DNA from: Dendrophyllia cribrosa | Lineage: Eukaryota; Cnidaria; Anthozoa; Scleractinia; Dendrophylliidae | Direction of reading: 5' to 3' | NCBI GenBank assembly: GCA_024195265.1 | Contig: JAJLRJ010000008.1 | Location: 20,819,958 to 20,883,957 of the forward strand | DNA length: 64,000 nt | The notes under the pieces: model-generated | Database searches by the model: none | What the model saw: the letters and a program-made list of their open reading frames with translations, nothing else | Told to the model about the DNA's origin: nothing | In this document: piece after piece, positions 46,376-57,589 of the stretch | Layout of the letters: every line of letters begins with the position of its first letter | Numbering within the stretch: position 1 is the first letter of the stretch | Made by a program: the position numbers and the translations under genes

Positions 46376-46724
46376 ATAGCCTTTCTCCGCCGTTTGTTAT
46401 TTTATTACGATTTTTAGTCGTTCCCCTTTTATCGATGCTCTTGCTTTTTACAAATAATTTGGAAGGTAGAAGAAATTTTTTGTTGAACATTTAAAATCCA
46501 CAATTTGTTTGTTAGTATGACAGTCTGAAGCTAAAACTATTTTTATATCACTGAAGAAAAATGAGAAGAAAAAAAACGTTCTACGAGCTGCCAACGTTAG
46601 CGTGATGGCGGGTATTTCAGGAAAGCAAATCTTGTCAGCCGGCATTGAAAAATATGTAGTTTTTTTTTCTTACATTTAAAAGAGAGTGCTTAGTGAGGCA
46701 AATATATTCTTAATTTTTTTAACA
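46376..46724. other. No gene seen
   Basis: AT-rich with A and T runs; no supported feature. Confidence 0.4.
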
Positions 46725-47160
46725 AAAGCTCTACAAATGATTTATTTTGATTTCAAGCCTAAAATTTGGTTAAAAGAAATTGTTTCCAAATAAAATGCTA
46801 TCAAATGAAAATTGTGTAATTTATTTTTTTGGCTGGAAATTTCAAACTTTAGCTATTTTAAACGATCAAAAAGATTTTCTAAAAAATCTCTTTGATCTGT
46901 TTAAAACAGTAAAAGTTTGAAATTTCCAGTCAAAAATTACTGCTCGCTTCCAAAAAAAAAAAAGGAAAATGGTCGGACGGTACGGGGGCTGAACCCCCTA
47001 GTTAAGTCACACAAACTTAAATTAAACGACGGCAGAGATAAGGCCGTCATGTGTTTAAGTCAAGAAGCGCAAGCTTATTACCACTACGCCACGGAGGCGT
47101 AGCACGAGAAAGAGAGGTCGAAATTACCTAGAAATAGGTTGTGAGGTCTATTGTTTTCAT
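46725..47160 (-). mobile_element. Hairpin plus tRNA-like composite element, copy A
   Basis: TGGAAATTTCAAACTTTAGC (46840) and its inverted copy ending GAAATTTCCA (46928) form a hairpin of about 95 bp. Directly beside it, the minus strand of 46975-47105 has an A-box-like GTGGCGTAGTGGTAATAAG and a B-box-like GGGGGTTCAGCCCC. The same order, in reverse, is seen at 52463-52915, including flanking AATAGACC and ACCTATTTCTAGGTAATT. Ends and target duplication are not resolved. Confidence 0.65.
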
Positions 47161-47217
47161 TGAATATATTACCTTTAATTAGGCATGTTTTATTCAGTCC
47201 GTGCAAAATGTTGCTTA

Positions 47218-48056
47218 GGGCCGATTCGCACTAGCGGACAAATTTTGTAACAATTTGTAGATTTCTTCATTAATGTGTCACTTGTTACAGAAAACAAGTG
47301 CGAATACGTTTTTTGAGACCTAGAACTTGTCCAACAATTCAGGAAAACAAAGAAGCAGTTGTCTTATGATTGGTCAGCGTTGCACGCGCGATACATTTTG
47401 TCAAACAATCGAAAAACAAGTGCGAACGACTTGTTGGACAAGTGCAAATTTTGTCAAAACGGACAAATCTTCAAAGGGGCCGTTGTCCTGCCTCAAGGCA
47501 GGGCAATTCATGACAAGTCGCATTCCAATGCCCCTCGTAATGCCAGATAACAATACGTTGTTGATTGGCTATTGTGTTTGGTCTGGATTGTACTAAAAAA
47601 CAACACGCGAAATTTCGTCCTTTGCTGTGGCGTTAACATCTGTCGAAACGTCACTTGCTTCATAACTTGCCGAGGTGACGTCGTGGAAGGATGGTAATAC
47701 CGGGGTTGGAACAAGAGAATGCGGAGGGAACCAGTTTGTGCCGATAAATGGACGGGAAAAATAATAGTTTTCTTGCGACATTTTCCCCGCACGAGCACAA
47801 AAACGTCAGTACACGCGCACTTCAAATGCAAATCGTTTTAACATTTTTCACCACGTGGACCTGCCTGCATATTTGATGTTTGCTCAAGACGACCGTGCCG
47901 AGAAATGTACAAGGATGCCAGAAGCACGTGCAGAGCTATTGTACTGATAATTATACCTTTTGTTTTCTTCAAAATGTCTCTGACTTGTCGCGACAATTTT
48001 GTTTTTGTCAAAAATGTCATGACATTTCAAACTTGTCCGCTAGTGCGAATCGGCCC
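47218..48056. mobile_element. 839-bp element, GGGCCGATTCGCACTAGCGG ends, TTA duplication
   Basis: Perfect terminal repeats of at least 25 bp start GGGCCGATTCGCACTAGCGG and are flanked by TTA on both sides (47215-47217, 48057-48059). ACAAGTGCGAA recurs inside. A TTA/TAA duplication with GGGCC-type ends fits PIF/Harbinger. It contains one candidate ORF start (next entry). Confidence 0.8.
47593..47781 (-). CDS. Possible ORF remnant within the TTA-flanked element
   Basis: ATG in good context (AAAATGTCG) at 47781 opens 62 codons: MSQENYYFSRPFIGTNWFPP, then a Ser/Thr/Asp-rich stretch ending ISRVVF. Composition is protein-like rather than repeat-derived, and it stops inside the element. It may be the first exon of a protein the autonomous parent encoded, left behind after internal deletion, or a captured host exon. 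No domain is recognised and it could be chance. Confidence 0.3.
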   Translation of the reverse strand: MSQENYYFSRPFIGTNWFPPHSLVPTPVLPSFHDVTSASYEASDVSTDVNATAKDEISRVVF

Positions 48057-48059
48057 TTA

Positions 48060-48424
48060 CTTTGTAAAACAATATATATAACACCACAAACGTTTGTAAA
48101 CAAATTCCAAGATGACAACGCTGGAGTGAAAGCGGGTAAATTGAGTAAAGCAATTGTGGTCGATTTTGAAAGCTTGTTGTGTTCGGAGTTTTCAATGCAT
48201 AATCTTTAACGGGTAAAACTTCACTTTTATTCATAGTCTCTCTTTATACAGCCTTTATTAAAAGCTATACTTATTTTGATTTGCTTTAATAGGTGGATTC
48301 ATGTCAAATAGAAGTTATCGACTGAAGATGGACGTTAAGGCGTAGGTTTTCCCAGCGCGTGCATAATAGTCACGAATATACATGTAAAACGGCAAAAGCG
48401 CAAGTGAACAGGATTTTTACTCTT
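48060..48424. other. No gene seen
   Basis: Spacer between the TTA-flanked element and the 37-bp satellite; no supported feature. Confidence 0.4.
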
Positions 48425-50255
48425 GTAACTGTGTAAATGGAAAGTAAGAACGTGTATTTGAATTGTCTAGTAAGTGTAAAGTCGGAACGGTTCTTGCAAC
48501 TGTCTAGTAAGTGTAAAGTAAGAACGGGTATTTGAACTGTGTAGTAAGTGTAAAGTCGGAACGGTTCTTACAACTGTCTAGTAAGTGTAAAGTAAGAACG
48601 GTTATTACAACTGTCTAGTAAGTGTAAGGTAGGAACGGGTATTTGAACTGTCTAGTAAGTGTAAAGTAAGAACGGTTATTACAACTGTCTAGTAAGTGTA
48701 AGGTAGGAACGGGTATTTGAACTGTCTAGTAAGTGTAAAGTAAGAACGTGTATTACAACTGTCTAGTAAGTGTAAAGTCGGAACGGTTATTACAACTGTC
48801 TAGTAAGTGTAAAGTAAGAACGGTTATTACAACTGTGTAGTAAGTGTAAAGTAAGAACGGTTATTACAACTGTGTAGTAAGTGTAAAGTAAGAACGTGTA
48901 TTACAACTGTGTAGTAAGTGTAAAGTAAGAACGGGTATTACAACTGTCTAGTAAGTGTAAAGTAAGAACGGTTATTACAACTGTCTAGTAAGTGTAAGGT
49001 AGGAACGGGTATTTGAACTGTGTATTACAACTGTGTAGTAAGTGTAAAGTAAGAACGGTTATTACAACTGTCTAGTAAGTGTAAAGTCGGAACGGTTATT
49101 GCAACTGTCTAGTAAGTGTAAGGTAGGAACGGGTATTTGAACTGTGTAGTAAGTGTAAAGTAGGAACGTGTATTACAACTGTGTAGTAAGTGTAAAGTAG
49201 GAACTGTGTAGTAAGTGTAAAGTAAGAACGTGTATTACAACTGTGTAGTAAGTGTAAAGTAAGAACGGTTATTACAACTGTCTAGTAAGTGTAAAGTCGG
49301 AACGGTTATTGCAACTGTCTAGTAAGTGTAAAGTCGGAACGGTTATTGCAACTGTCTAGTAAGTGTAAAGTCGGAACGGTTATTACAACTGTCTAGTAAG
49401 TGTAAAGTAAGAACGGGTATTACAACTGTCTAGTAAGTGTAAAGTAAGAACGGTTATTACAACTGTCTAGTAAGTGTAAAGTCGGAACGGTTATTGCAAC
49501 TGTCTAGTAAGTGTAAGGTAGGAACGGGTATTTGAACTGTGTAGTAAGTGTAAAGTAGGAACTGTGTATTACAACTGTGTAGTAAGTGTAAAGTAAGAAC
49601 GGTTATTACAACTGTCTAGTAAGTGTAAAGTCGGAACGGTTATTGCAACTGTCTAGTAAGTGTAAGGTAGGAACGGGTATTTGAACTGTGTAGTAAGTGT
49701 AAAGTAGGAACGTGTATTACAACTGTCTAGTAAGTGTAAAGTAAGAACGGGTATTACAACTGTCTAGTAAGTGTAAAGTTAGAACGGTTATTACAACTGT
49801 CTAGTAAGTGTAAAGTCGGAACGGTTATTGCAACTGTCTAGTAAGTGTAAGGTAGGAACGGGTATTTGAACTGTGTAGTAAGTGTAAAGTAGGAACTGTG
49901 TATTACAACTGTGTAGTAAGTGTAAAGTAAGAACGGTTATTACAACTGTCTAGTAAGTGTAAAGTCGGAACGGTTATTGCAACTGTCTAGTAAGTGTAAG
50001 GTAGGAACGGGTATTTGAACTGTGTAGTAAGTGTAAAGTAAGAACGTGTATTACAACTGTGTAGTAAGTGTAAAGTAAGAACGGTTATTACAACTGTGTA
50101 GTAAGTGTAAAGTCGGAACGGGTATTAAACTGTCTAGTAAGTGTAAAGTAAGAACGTGTATTACAACTGTCTAGTAAGTGTAAAGTCGGAACGGTTATTA
50201 CAACTGTCTAGTAAGTGTAAAGTAAGAACGGGTATTTGAACTGTCTGTCTGAAAG
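48425..50255 (+). repeat. Satellite B, 37-bp units (about 49 copies)
   Basis: AACTGTCTAGTAAGTGTAAA then GTCGGAACGGTTATTAC repeats every 37 bp (CTGTCTAG at 48611, 48648, ...). Variants GTAAGAACGG, GTAGGAACGG, CTGTGTAG and ATTTGAACTG alternate in recurring orders, a higher-order structure. A few units are partly deleted (for example near 49020 and 49200). Confidence 0.95.
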
Positions 50256-50370
50256 TATTGTAAAAACTAGTGTTTGAATACTCTTCATGTATTTCATATT
50301 TTTGAAGTTCCAGAATAAAATACTAGTCGTGAAATTTTGTATTCTCATTTTTCATCAAAAGTGTAAACAA

Positions 50371-52180
50371 GACGTTCGATACAGTTTTCTGGAGACCATA
50401 CCAAGTCAGATCAAAGTAACTGGTTTTGAATTGAAGTTTGGCAAGATAGATATCACCATCACAACGAGAAACAAGAAACTTCGAAATCAGTGAAAGTGAA
50501 ATTTTGCGCGTTTAAGAATTCGCATTGAAGATCCCACATACACATCTTATAATATGGTTTGCGGCAAATAAATTTTGCAGGAATATAGAATTTTCTGCAC
50601 GTTTGATTTCAAATAAATCGCAATAACATTTCAAACCTTACTCTTTATATAGTAGTAATAAACGGACTTAGAGATTAACACCGGTTTGGTAAAATTACTT
50701 CAAGACAGTGTCAAAATGTACCTTGATATCATGTTTGTACGCCATGAAAGTGTTCTTAACATTCTCTTTTGCGATCTTGAGAACTACCTTTTTTCCTAAC
50801 ATCGCTCCATGCGCAATTTTTGGGTCATTTTCGCTTTCAATAGGTTTTGCAAAAATCTGAATAACGGGTCGATGGATTCTTTTAAAACATTCACTGCGCA
50901 TGCTTACCGATGTGAAAAATATTATCTAAAAGTTTCATTGACATTGATTCACTGGAATGCCTTTAAATTCAAAGATTAAGACAACGTACGAACCGGCCGA
51001 AAAGTTTGCGTTAAAACATTCACTTTTTAAAGTTATGCTCGATAATGAGTTGTAATCTGCTGTGCATCTATTATTATATGTATTCAAGCATGATTGTACC
51101 TTACTACTTTCCAGATTCCCTAAGGATTATTTTGAGCACCAAATGTCGTTTTGAAAACGTTTTTACAGCAGGCATGTTGAAAGCAAAAGAAAACAAACGA
51201 GTATACATTGAAATGTTTCAATCACGGAGGAATGCAGTGCGCATCGATTTGAATTCATCACTGAGTACAACTTAAAAAAGTGAATTTGTAACGCAAACTT
51301 TTCGACCGGTTTAAACGGTCGCGACAAATTAACATCGACCTACGGTAGGTCGGACACCTTATTGAGAATATATAACGTAATGTTGACACTTAGAATTTTA
51401 TTTTCAATAAATGTTTAAGTGTCAACATTACGTTATATATTCTCAATAAGGTGTCCGACCTCCTGTAGGTCGATGTTAATTTGACATAACCGGTTCAAAC
51501 ATCGTCTTCATTTATAAATTTAAAGGCGTTCCAGTGACTCGATGTCAATGAAACTTTTAGATAATATTTTTCACACCGGTAAGTATACGTGATGAACGTT
51601 TTAAAAAAAATCCATCGAGCTGTTCCTCAGATTTTTGGAAAAGCGATTAAAATCGAAGATAACCCAAAAATCGCACATGGAGCGATGTTAGGAAAAAATG
51701 CACTTCTCAAGATCACAAAATAGAAAGTAAATAAAAATTTTATGGTGTGCAAACATGACGTCAAGCTACTTTGACACTATTCTTGAAGTTATTTCACAAA
51801 ACCATTGTTTATCTCTCGATCAATTTATTACCAATATAAAAATAGTACAGTTTGAATTTTTTTTGCGATTTATTTGAAATCAAACATACAGAATTGTTTT
51901 ATTCTTGCAAAATTTGTATGCCGTATACCCTATTTTAAGATGTCTATGTGGGATTTTCAATGCAATTCTTAAACGCGCAAAATTTCACTTTTACTGATTT
52001 CGAAGTTTTTTGTTTATCGTCGTCATGGTAATATCGATTTTAACAGAAAATACTTCTTGCCAAATATCAATTTAAAACCAGTTACTGGTGAAAATTTCAC
52101 GTTGATCAGACTTGTAAAAGATCGCTTAAAAGCCGATTGAGAAATGTAGGTATGGTCTCCAGAAAACTGTATCGAAACAC
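50371..52180. repeat. 1.8-kb nested foldback
   Basis: CGATACAGTTTTCTGGAGAC (50377) is inverted at about 52155-52174. AACTTTTAGATAATATTTTT, GCACATGGAGCGATGTTAGG-type and AATTTTGCGCG blocks are likewise paired across the centre. Inside is a second inverted pair (CGAAAAGTTTGCGTT near 51000 versus AACGCAAACTTTTCG near 51290). Within the right half, 51329-51480 is a tight hairpin carrying the GTCGGACACCTTATTGAGA terminus. Arms differ by roughly a fifth, so this fold is old. Confidence 0.7.
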
Positions 52181-52462
52181 CTTAATGTTCAAAATTTTGC
52201 TTCACGGGTTTTCAATATTTCAACCATTGAAACTTCTTGTTTCAAAGAACGACAGCTACAGTCGAAAAAATTTTTTTTTATTTCTTCTCTCCAGGCCTGC
52301 TTGAATCCAACTTGAGAAGACAACTGTAAAACAAAAGCAAGATCAAAATTAGTAGATGATAGAAAAACACAATTGTTTGCATTTGCATTACCTAACAAGA
52401 AGCCAAAATTCCGCGCGGACTATGAATAAAACATCACATATAAACACTAATATAGATTCACT
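52181..52462. other. No gene seen
   Basis: Spacer between the foldback and composite element copy B. Confidence 0.35.
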
Positions 52463-52915
52463 GCAAACAATAGACCCCAGAACCTATTTCTAGGTAATTT
52501 TGACCCCTCTTTCTCGTGCTACGCCTCCGTGGTGTAGTGATAATAAGCTTGCGCTTCTTAACTAAACACATGACGGCCTTATCTCTGCCGTCGTTTAATT
52601 TAAGTTTGTGTGACTTAACTAGGGGGTTCAGCCCCCGCCGACCACCCATTTTTCTTTTTTTTTTAATTTTTAAGCAAGAGGTAATTTTTTTCTGGAAATT
52701 TCAAACTGCTGCTATTTTAAACGATTAAAGAAAATTTGTAAATAATTTCTTCTATCGTTTAAAGTAGCAAAGTTTGAAATTTCCAGCCAAAAAAAAATGA
52801 CAATTTTTTTTTTTGATAGCTTGCAGAATTTTTGACCACATTTTATTTGAAGACAATATTTTTTTTTACCAAATTTTACGCTCGGAGAAGAATGTTTTGG
52901 AAGAGCTTTTGCTGA
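52463..52915 (+). mobile_element. Hairpin plus tRNA-like composite element, copy B
   Basis: tRNA-like part at 52515-52640 (CGTGGTGTAGTGATAATAAG and GGGGGTTCAGCCCC), then the hairpin TGGAAATTTCAAAC (52694) to GTTTGAAATTTCCAG (about 52786). It continues with AGCTTTTG-type sequence matching copy A in reverse. Confidence 0.65.
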
Positions 52916-53114
52916 AAAAAAAAACTAGTAAAAATTCAGAATTTTTAGATTTCTAGCAGCACCTTCGAGTTAATGTTCTACTGCAAATTAGTCTCAAGAG
53001 TCTCTGTTTTGGTGTCAGATCTCTGAAGCCGATAAAAAGTATAGATTAACAATTTTCAGCCCAAACGTGTGCTAGCTGACCTTTGGTTTGTTCTTGGTTT
53101 TAGTAAATAAAAAA

Positions 53115-53260
53115 CAAATCGGTGGTCAACGGAGGCTGAACCCCTTTGGAAAGTCACAACGTAAATTAAACGACGACAGAGATAAGGCCGTCATGTGATT
53201 AAGTGAAGAAGCGTTTATTACCGCTAGACCACGGAGACATTGTATGGAAATAACCTGCGC
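53115..53260 (-). mobile_element. tRNA-like part of the composite element, copy C
   Basis: GGCTGAACCCC, TTAAACGACGACAGAGATAA and GCCGTCATGTG are shared with copies A and B. The hairpin half is not seen next to it. Confidence 0.55.
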
Positions 53261-53334
53261 AAATCTATTTTCCGTGAAGTTTTCAAAACATAAACTTATA
53301 AGTCTTGAAATGGTGGAGCCATTTAACCGCATTA

Positions 53335-53530
53335 TGTGTGAATAGTTTTTGGTTGCCCTGTTGTATTGTGAATGGTAGATCTCTATGTGCTTGTCCTGTT
53401 ATGTGTGACAATAGTTATCCTATCTGGCTGTCCTGTTATATGTGAATGGTTTTTCTATGTAGTTGTTCTATTATGTGAGAATGGTTTTTCTATCTAGTTG
53501 TCCTTTTATGTGTGAATAGCTACTGAATGT
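53335..53530 (+). repeat. Imperfect ~50-bp tandem repeat
   Basis: GTCCTGTTATGTGTGAATGG and TTTTTCTATCTAGTTG variants recur about four to five times. Confidence 0.65.
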
Positions 53531-53534
53531 TGTC

Positions 53535-54113
53535 TAGAAATGTTGGATGTTATGTTGTCTAGTGATGCTGTATTATGTTTCTGTTCGCAGTTGAAAACTG
53601 ACAAAACGGAGGCGTAATAAACTAAATGAAAGCGAAGGTCATCGTCGTCGTTTGCTTTCCCGTTAAAAAAAGGAATCGAAAAAAAATTTCAATTTAAAAA
53701 TTTCAATTTAATTGAAACCCGGAAAAATCCTTGAAATTGCGTAAAACAACTGGATCATCTTAATAACTACAAAACAGGAATTCAGCTACCGTTTTCACGA
53801 GAATCAGCACCAAATCTGTGTAGAAAGTAAATATATCTGGTTTTGATATCTCTGAAGTTTAGAAATTCGGTCAGCCATCATTTCGTTTCAACTTGCGGTA
53901 GCTACTATTTATGTGTAATGTAAAAATTCTCACTTTTACAGGGCTGTTTTCTCCTGCTTCTGACTGTGATTCTTTTGTACTCATTAATTTGTCCTTATTT
54001 TCCCTCTTCCATTTGACTGAATTCCATGTAGGTTGTCTGAAAATAAAATATTAATTGATAATGTAAATGGGATAAACTGAATAACCACTCAAACAGAAAG
54101 TATAAAAAATGCT
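53535..54113. other. No gene seen
   Basis: AT-rich; no feature supported. Confidence 0.4.
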
Positions 54114-54155
54114 GGGGGGGGGGGGGGGGGGGGGGGGGGGTGGGGTGGGTGGAGG
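54114..54155. repeat. G-run of about 26 bases and GGGTGG tail
   Basis: Homopolymer G followed by GGGGTGGGTGGAGG. It lacks the GGTACTCCC subterminus of the G-tract elements. Confidence 0.85.
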
Positions 54156-54704
54156 AATAAAGTGCCCGCGCTGAGTTTGAAAATTCATAACTTGTTTAAA
54201 TATTTAAGCAACCACCACCAAACTTTGACTTTTGTTAAAACCAAATTGGCAATAATTGTTTACTTGACTGAATGTTTCCTAGACATTTCCATTTGACAGC
54301 CATGTTTTTCGAAATTGGATTTTGTTTTACTTTATTACAACATGTTTTTTTTTATTGGTTTTGATTACTTTTGAGTCAACTTGAACGGTTGTCTGAGATT
54401 TTGGAGAAATCAACAAATACAAGATGGTGGCTTTGTAGAATAGATGGCGTAATTTCACATTATTGGACGTCATTGACCCATTTTCCGGACCTCGATGGAA
54501 ACTGTTTTGGACGTGCTGTATGCTCTCCAAGTGTCATTGTAATGTTCTCTGAAGTGAAGTTACGAATAGCGAGGTGGCCTCCCCCGACCCTCCCAGGCTC
54601 AGGGTTTCAAAAACATGAGCTTAAAACTTTAGCCCAAAAATAAAAATTAAAGAATAATTCCATGGTTCATTTTGTAAACTACTGAAAAACAAGTTGTACC
54701 ATGC

Positions 54705-54890
54705 AAAAGTACTGCTGAAGAGGTTTCATTTAAATGGTCACTCAAAAGTTAGGACTACACTTCATGTCTCCTTAATTGACTCTGGGAGTGAAAGGGTTCA
54801 TAATGAAATTTGCGAATGGCAGGGATTTTTGTTGCGAGTAGATTAAACATTAACACCGTTTTCATAATACGACAAGTGTAATAAATGACA
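54705..54890 (+). repeat. Single diverged unit related to satellite A
   Basis: AAGTACTGCTGAAGAGGTTT then CATTTAAATGGTCACTC matches the satellite core AAGTACTGCTCAATAGCTTT. The downstream part (GACTCTGGGAGTGAAAGGGT) is shared with 56412-56620. Confidence 0.6.
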
Positions 54891-54899
54891 ACTACATGT

Positions 54900-55320
54900 A
54901 TCTGCGTAAAGATTGTAACAGATGTTTACATGAAGAAACGTTTTCGAGCAGGGGAAAATATTTCTCACCGGCCTCCTCTTAAACTAAATCCACAGCCGAC
55001 AGTTCTTACTAAAAAGAATTTTCAAAAGATCTAGATTTACTTCTGATTTGCGCAAACTACACATCTATGCATGTAAGTCAAGGCAGAAGAGAACTGATCT
55101 CACAGAATCAGTAAAGAAATTATGAAGCAGTTCAAAATTGAAAGATGTGACTGACATGATTACGGAAATTTCTTCATATTTCTTTCACGGTTTTTAAATG
55201 TACATAAATAACTCCTTTTCATCTACTTCGTTTCATTGAACAGTTAATGGAGTAGTTACGATAGGTTTTCTACTTTGTATGATTTGTTCTATACTTCCGG
55301 AACTGTTGTATTTCTGTATT
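54900..55320. other. No gene seen
   Basis: No supported feature before copy 4 of the 458-bp family. Confidence 0.35.
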
Positions 55321-55781
55321 AAGTAATGATCCGCATATAAAGAAGGATAGTGCTGAACGGCAATACACGATGGAATGTCAACTATTTTCATTGTTACAAC
55401 TAGTGATCTCATTGGTCTAGACTCAAAAACCGCTAAAAAGTTAAGGTTCAAGGTGCATAAAGTCTAAATTTTTTTAAGGTTTCAAGTATTTTGAGACCCA
55501 ATCGCACAACATGCAATTTTTAAAAAGATATTGTATTTGGGGAACTTTATCAAAGAAGCAAAATTAGCTGCTATTGTCTTCTGCTATTCTGATTGGTTCA
55601 GCACGAACATTTTCTAAAATATATTTGACGCAAATGGATTTTCTGTAGTTTTATAATGAAATATAATTATGAACCATCAGCCCCTCCTCTATTCTTAAAA
55701 TCAAAGATATTCTATGTGAGAAAAAGCCATTGCCGCAGAACAATGAAGTTTACTATTATAGTTTTTATGTGAAGCATTACT
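55321..55781 (+). mobile_element. 458-bp family, copy 4 (461 bp)
   Basis: Begins AAGTAATGATCCGCATA and ends AAGCATTACT. The body aligns with copies 1-3 and carries scattered changes, for example loss of the ACGGTAG box near the right end. Confidence 0.85.
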
Positions 55782-55784
55782 CAT

Positions 55785-56410
55785 TCACATGCTTAGAGCA
55801 GATGTTTTTTTCTTGCATGCTTTCTTTCTGTGTTTTTTATTAGCTGTGAAATTGTTCAGTAATTGAAATATTAATAGTATAAGGAACTATTTGTTTAAAT
55901 ATAATAATAGTATGATTTCACATAACATTTGATGGTAATTTCAACGAGAATATGCAAATTTCCGAAATTGGCATATACCACTTATCCGTGCAATCGTGGA
56001 CTTTATCCTCAAACTACATGTTCAGCTGTGTTTCGTAAAACCAGTTTAATTGAAACCGTTGAGCCATATATCACACAGTCACAGGGACGAGCAAGACTAA
56101 TGTGGAATTTCGTTGTTTTTTCTATGGCACAAGGTTTTGGCTGATATCACGGATTCCCAAGATGTTGACGTTTTACAAATTCTCGTACTGATGAGACAGT
56201 CTTAGAAGTTTGCTCTTCGCTGTCCCTGTCAATGCCGGATACAAAGCCATACTTTTTAAGGAATGGTGCTGCAGCAGTAGTGTTCTACTTTCAGTTCCCC
56301 ATACAATATTATCTTTTGTCACATATTGAAAAGAGAATAAACAATGGCCACGATTAATTTAAGCCACGGGCAATCGACTTTTGAACGGCGTGTTTGACAG
56401 TTGAATCATA
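55785..56410. other. No gene seen
   Basis: A short ORF at 55929-56144 starts within AT-rich sequence and has no support. Confidence 0.35.
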
Positions 56411-56411
56411 T

Positions 56412-56660
56412 CATAGTACTGCTGAAGAGGTTTCATTTGAATGGTCACACCACAGGATTTTGTCGACAGACTGAAAAGTTAGGACTACACTGCATGTCTT
56501 TAATTCATAATTGACTCTGGAAGTGAAAGGATTCAAAATGAAATTTGCGAATCTTGGAATATTTTGGTATATATTTTGGATTTTTGGGGTAGATTAGATT
56601 ATGGCAGGGATTTTCTTTTCCGTGTAGATTTAACATCAACAAAGTTTTCATGATACATGT
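56412..56660 (+). repeat. Second dispersed relative of satellite A
   Basis: AGTACTGCTGAAGAGGTTTC then GAATGGTCACACCACAGGAT extends the likeness to the satellite. The same downstream block as at 54.75 kb follows (GACTCTGGAAGTGAAAGGAT, and GTAGATTTAACAT). Confidence 0.6.
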
Positions 56661-56892
56661 TAATCAGATCAAGCGCCGGGTTATACAGACCATGATAATA
56701 ATAAACGGAACCAAAATAGAAATAATTCGTCTTTAATAATTGGTCCTGTAATCTCGTCCCAATTGAGGTAAGTGAATGTTTAATAAAATATCCGGCAGCG
56801 TCAAAACAACAAAGGTTAACAATCTCATAAGTTAACACCACGTTATTCTTTCTAAGAAACTGTGCGACTGAATTAATATTTTGCTTAGTCAT
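56599..56892 (-). CDS. Unrecognised ORF, 97 codons from first ATG
   Basis: The minus-strand frame is open from 57030 to a TAA at 56599. The first ATG is at 56892 (MTKQNINSVAQFLRKNNVVL...); an upstream acceptor after a T tract near 56990 is also possible, which would give about 128 codons. The sequence has even amino-acid use with the pattern YEIVNLCCFDAAGYF and NYFYFGSVYYYHGLY, suggestive of helices, and ends in a basic KSTRKRKSLP. I recognise no family. The last part overlaps a dispersed repeat, so it may be transposon-derived or chance. Confidence 0.3.
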   Translation of the reverse strand: MTKQNINSVAQFLRKNNVVLTYEIVNLCCFDAAGYFIKHSLTSIGTRLQDQLLKTNYFYFGSVYYYHGLYNPALDLINMYHENFVDVKSTRKRKSLP

Positions 56893-57030
56893 GATTTTAG
56901 TCTGTCGAACTTGTTCAAACAAACAACTTACAAATTGAGATGCACCAGTAGTATTAAGATTTTCCTTTCCATTTTGCAAAAAAAAAATGATAAAATTATT
57001 CGAAAATTGACTTTGTAGGATAATTAGCAA

Positions 57031-57206
57031 ATTTCCACCGGTTTTCCGTGGTGTGGACTCTTATTTACCACGATTTACGTCATCACATGGTCAAAATGTT
57101 GTGGACTCACGAGGCGCAGCCGAGTTGAGTCAGCAACAAATTTTGACCTTGTGATGACGTAAATCGTGGTAAATAAGAGTCCACACCACGGAAAACCGGT
57201 GGAAAT
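57031..57206. repeat. 176-bp hairpin element
   Basis: ATTTCCACCGGTTTTCCGTG at the left is perfectly inverted at the right end. The arms of about 75 bp also share TTACCACGATTTACGTCATC. Confidence 0.85.
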
Positions 57207-57589
57207 CTGTTTTTTACCACAATATTTAGAAAACAATACAAGGAAAAATCGAAGTTTCGTTACAAAACGTGATGCATTGCGTGAGCAAGCGTTGTCTATA
57301 ACATGCATTGCGTGATGTTAGCGTCAGCACCGTTGTCTGTACTCCCATTTACCAGCCGCATCGACCAATCAGATTGCGAGATTACCGGCAATTGTGGTAA
57401 AAACGATATTTTACAACCGAAACAATTTTCTGAGAATTTAAATTGAGCAGCCAATAAAACTAGGTTAACTAAACTGTAAATCATTTGTTTGAAGTGTTTA
57501 TGCAAACTTCGAAACGTTATCTGTTGTTCTTCCTCAAAGGATAGTTTTTGTTTTTAGTTTTTTATTACAGTTTTTATTCCTTTGGTCTG

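Noticed and set aside
37405..50255. CRISPR-like arrays
   Set aside because: Units are contiguous without unique spacers and the DNA is eukaryotic; these are satellites.
54371..54643. 90-codon ORF
   Set aside because: It opens with TTG rather than ATG and has no splice context or recognisable domain.
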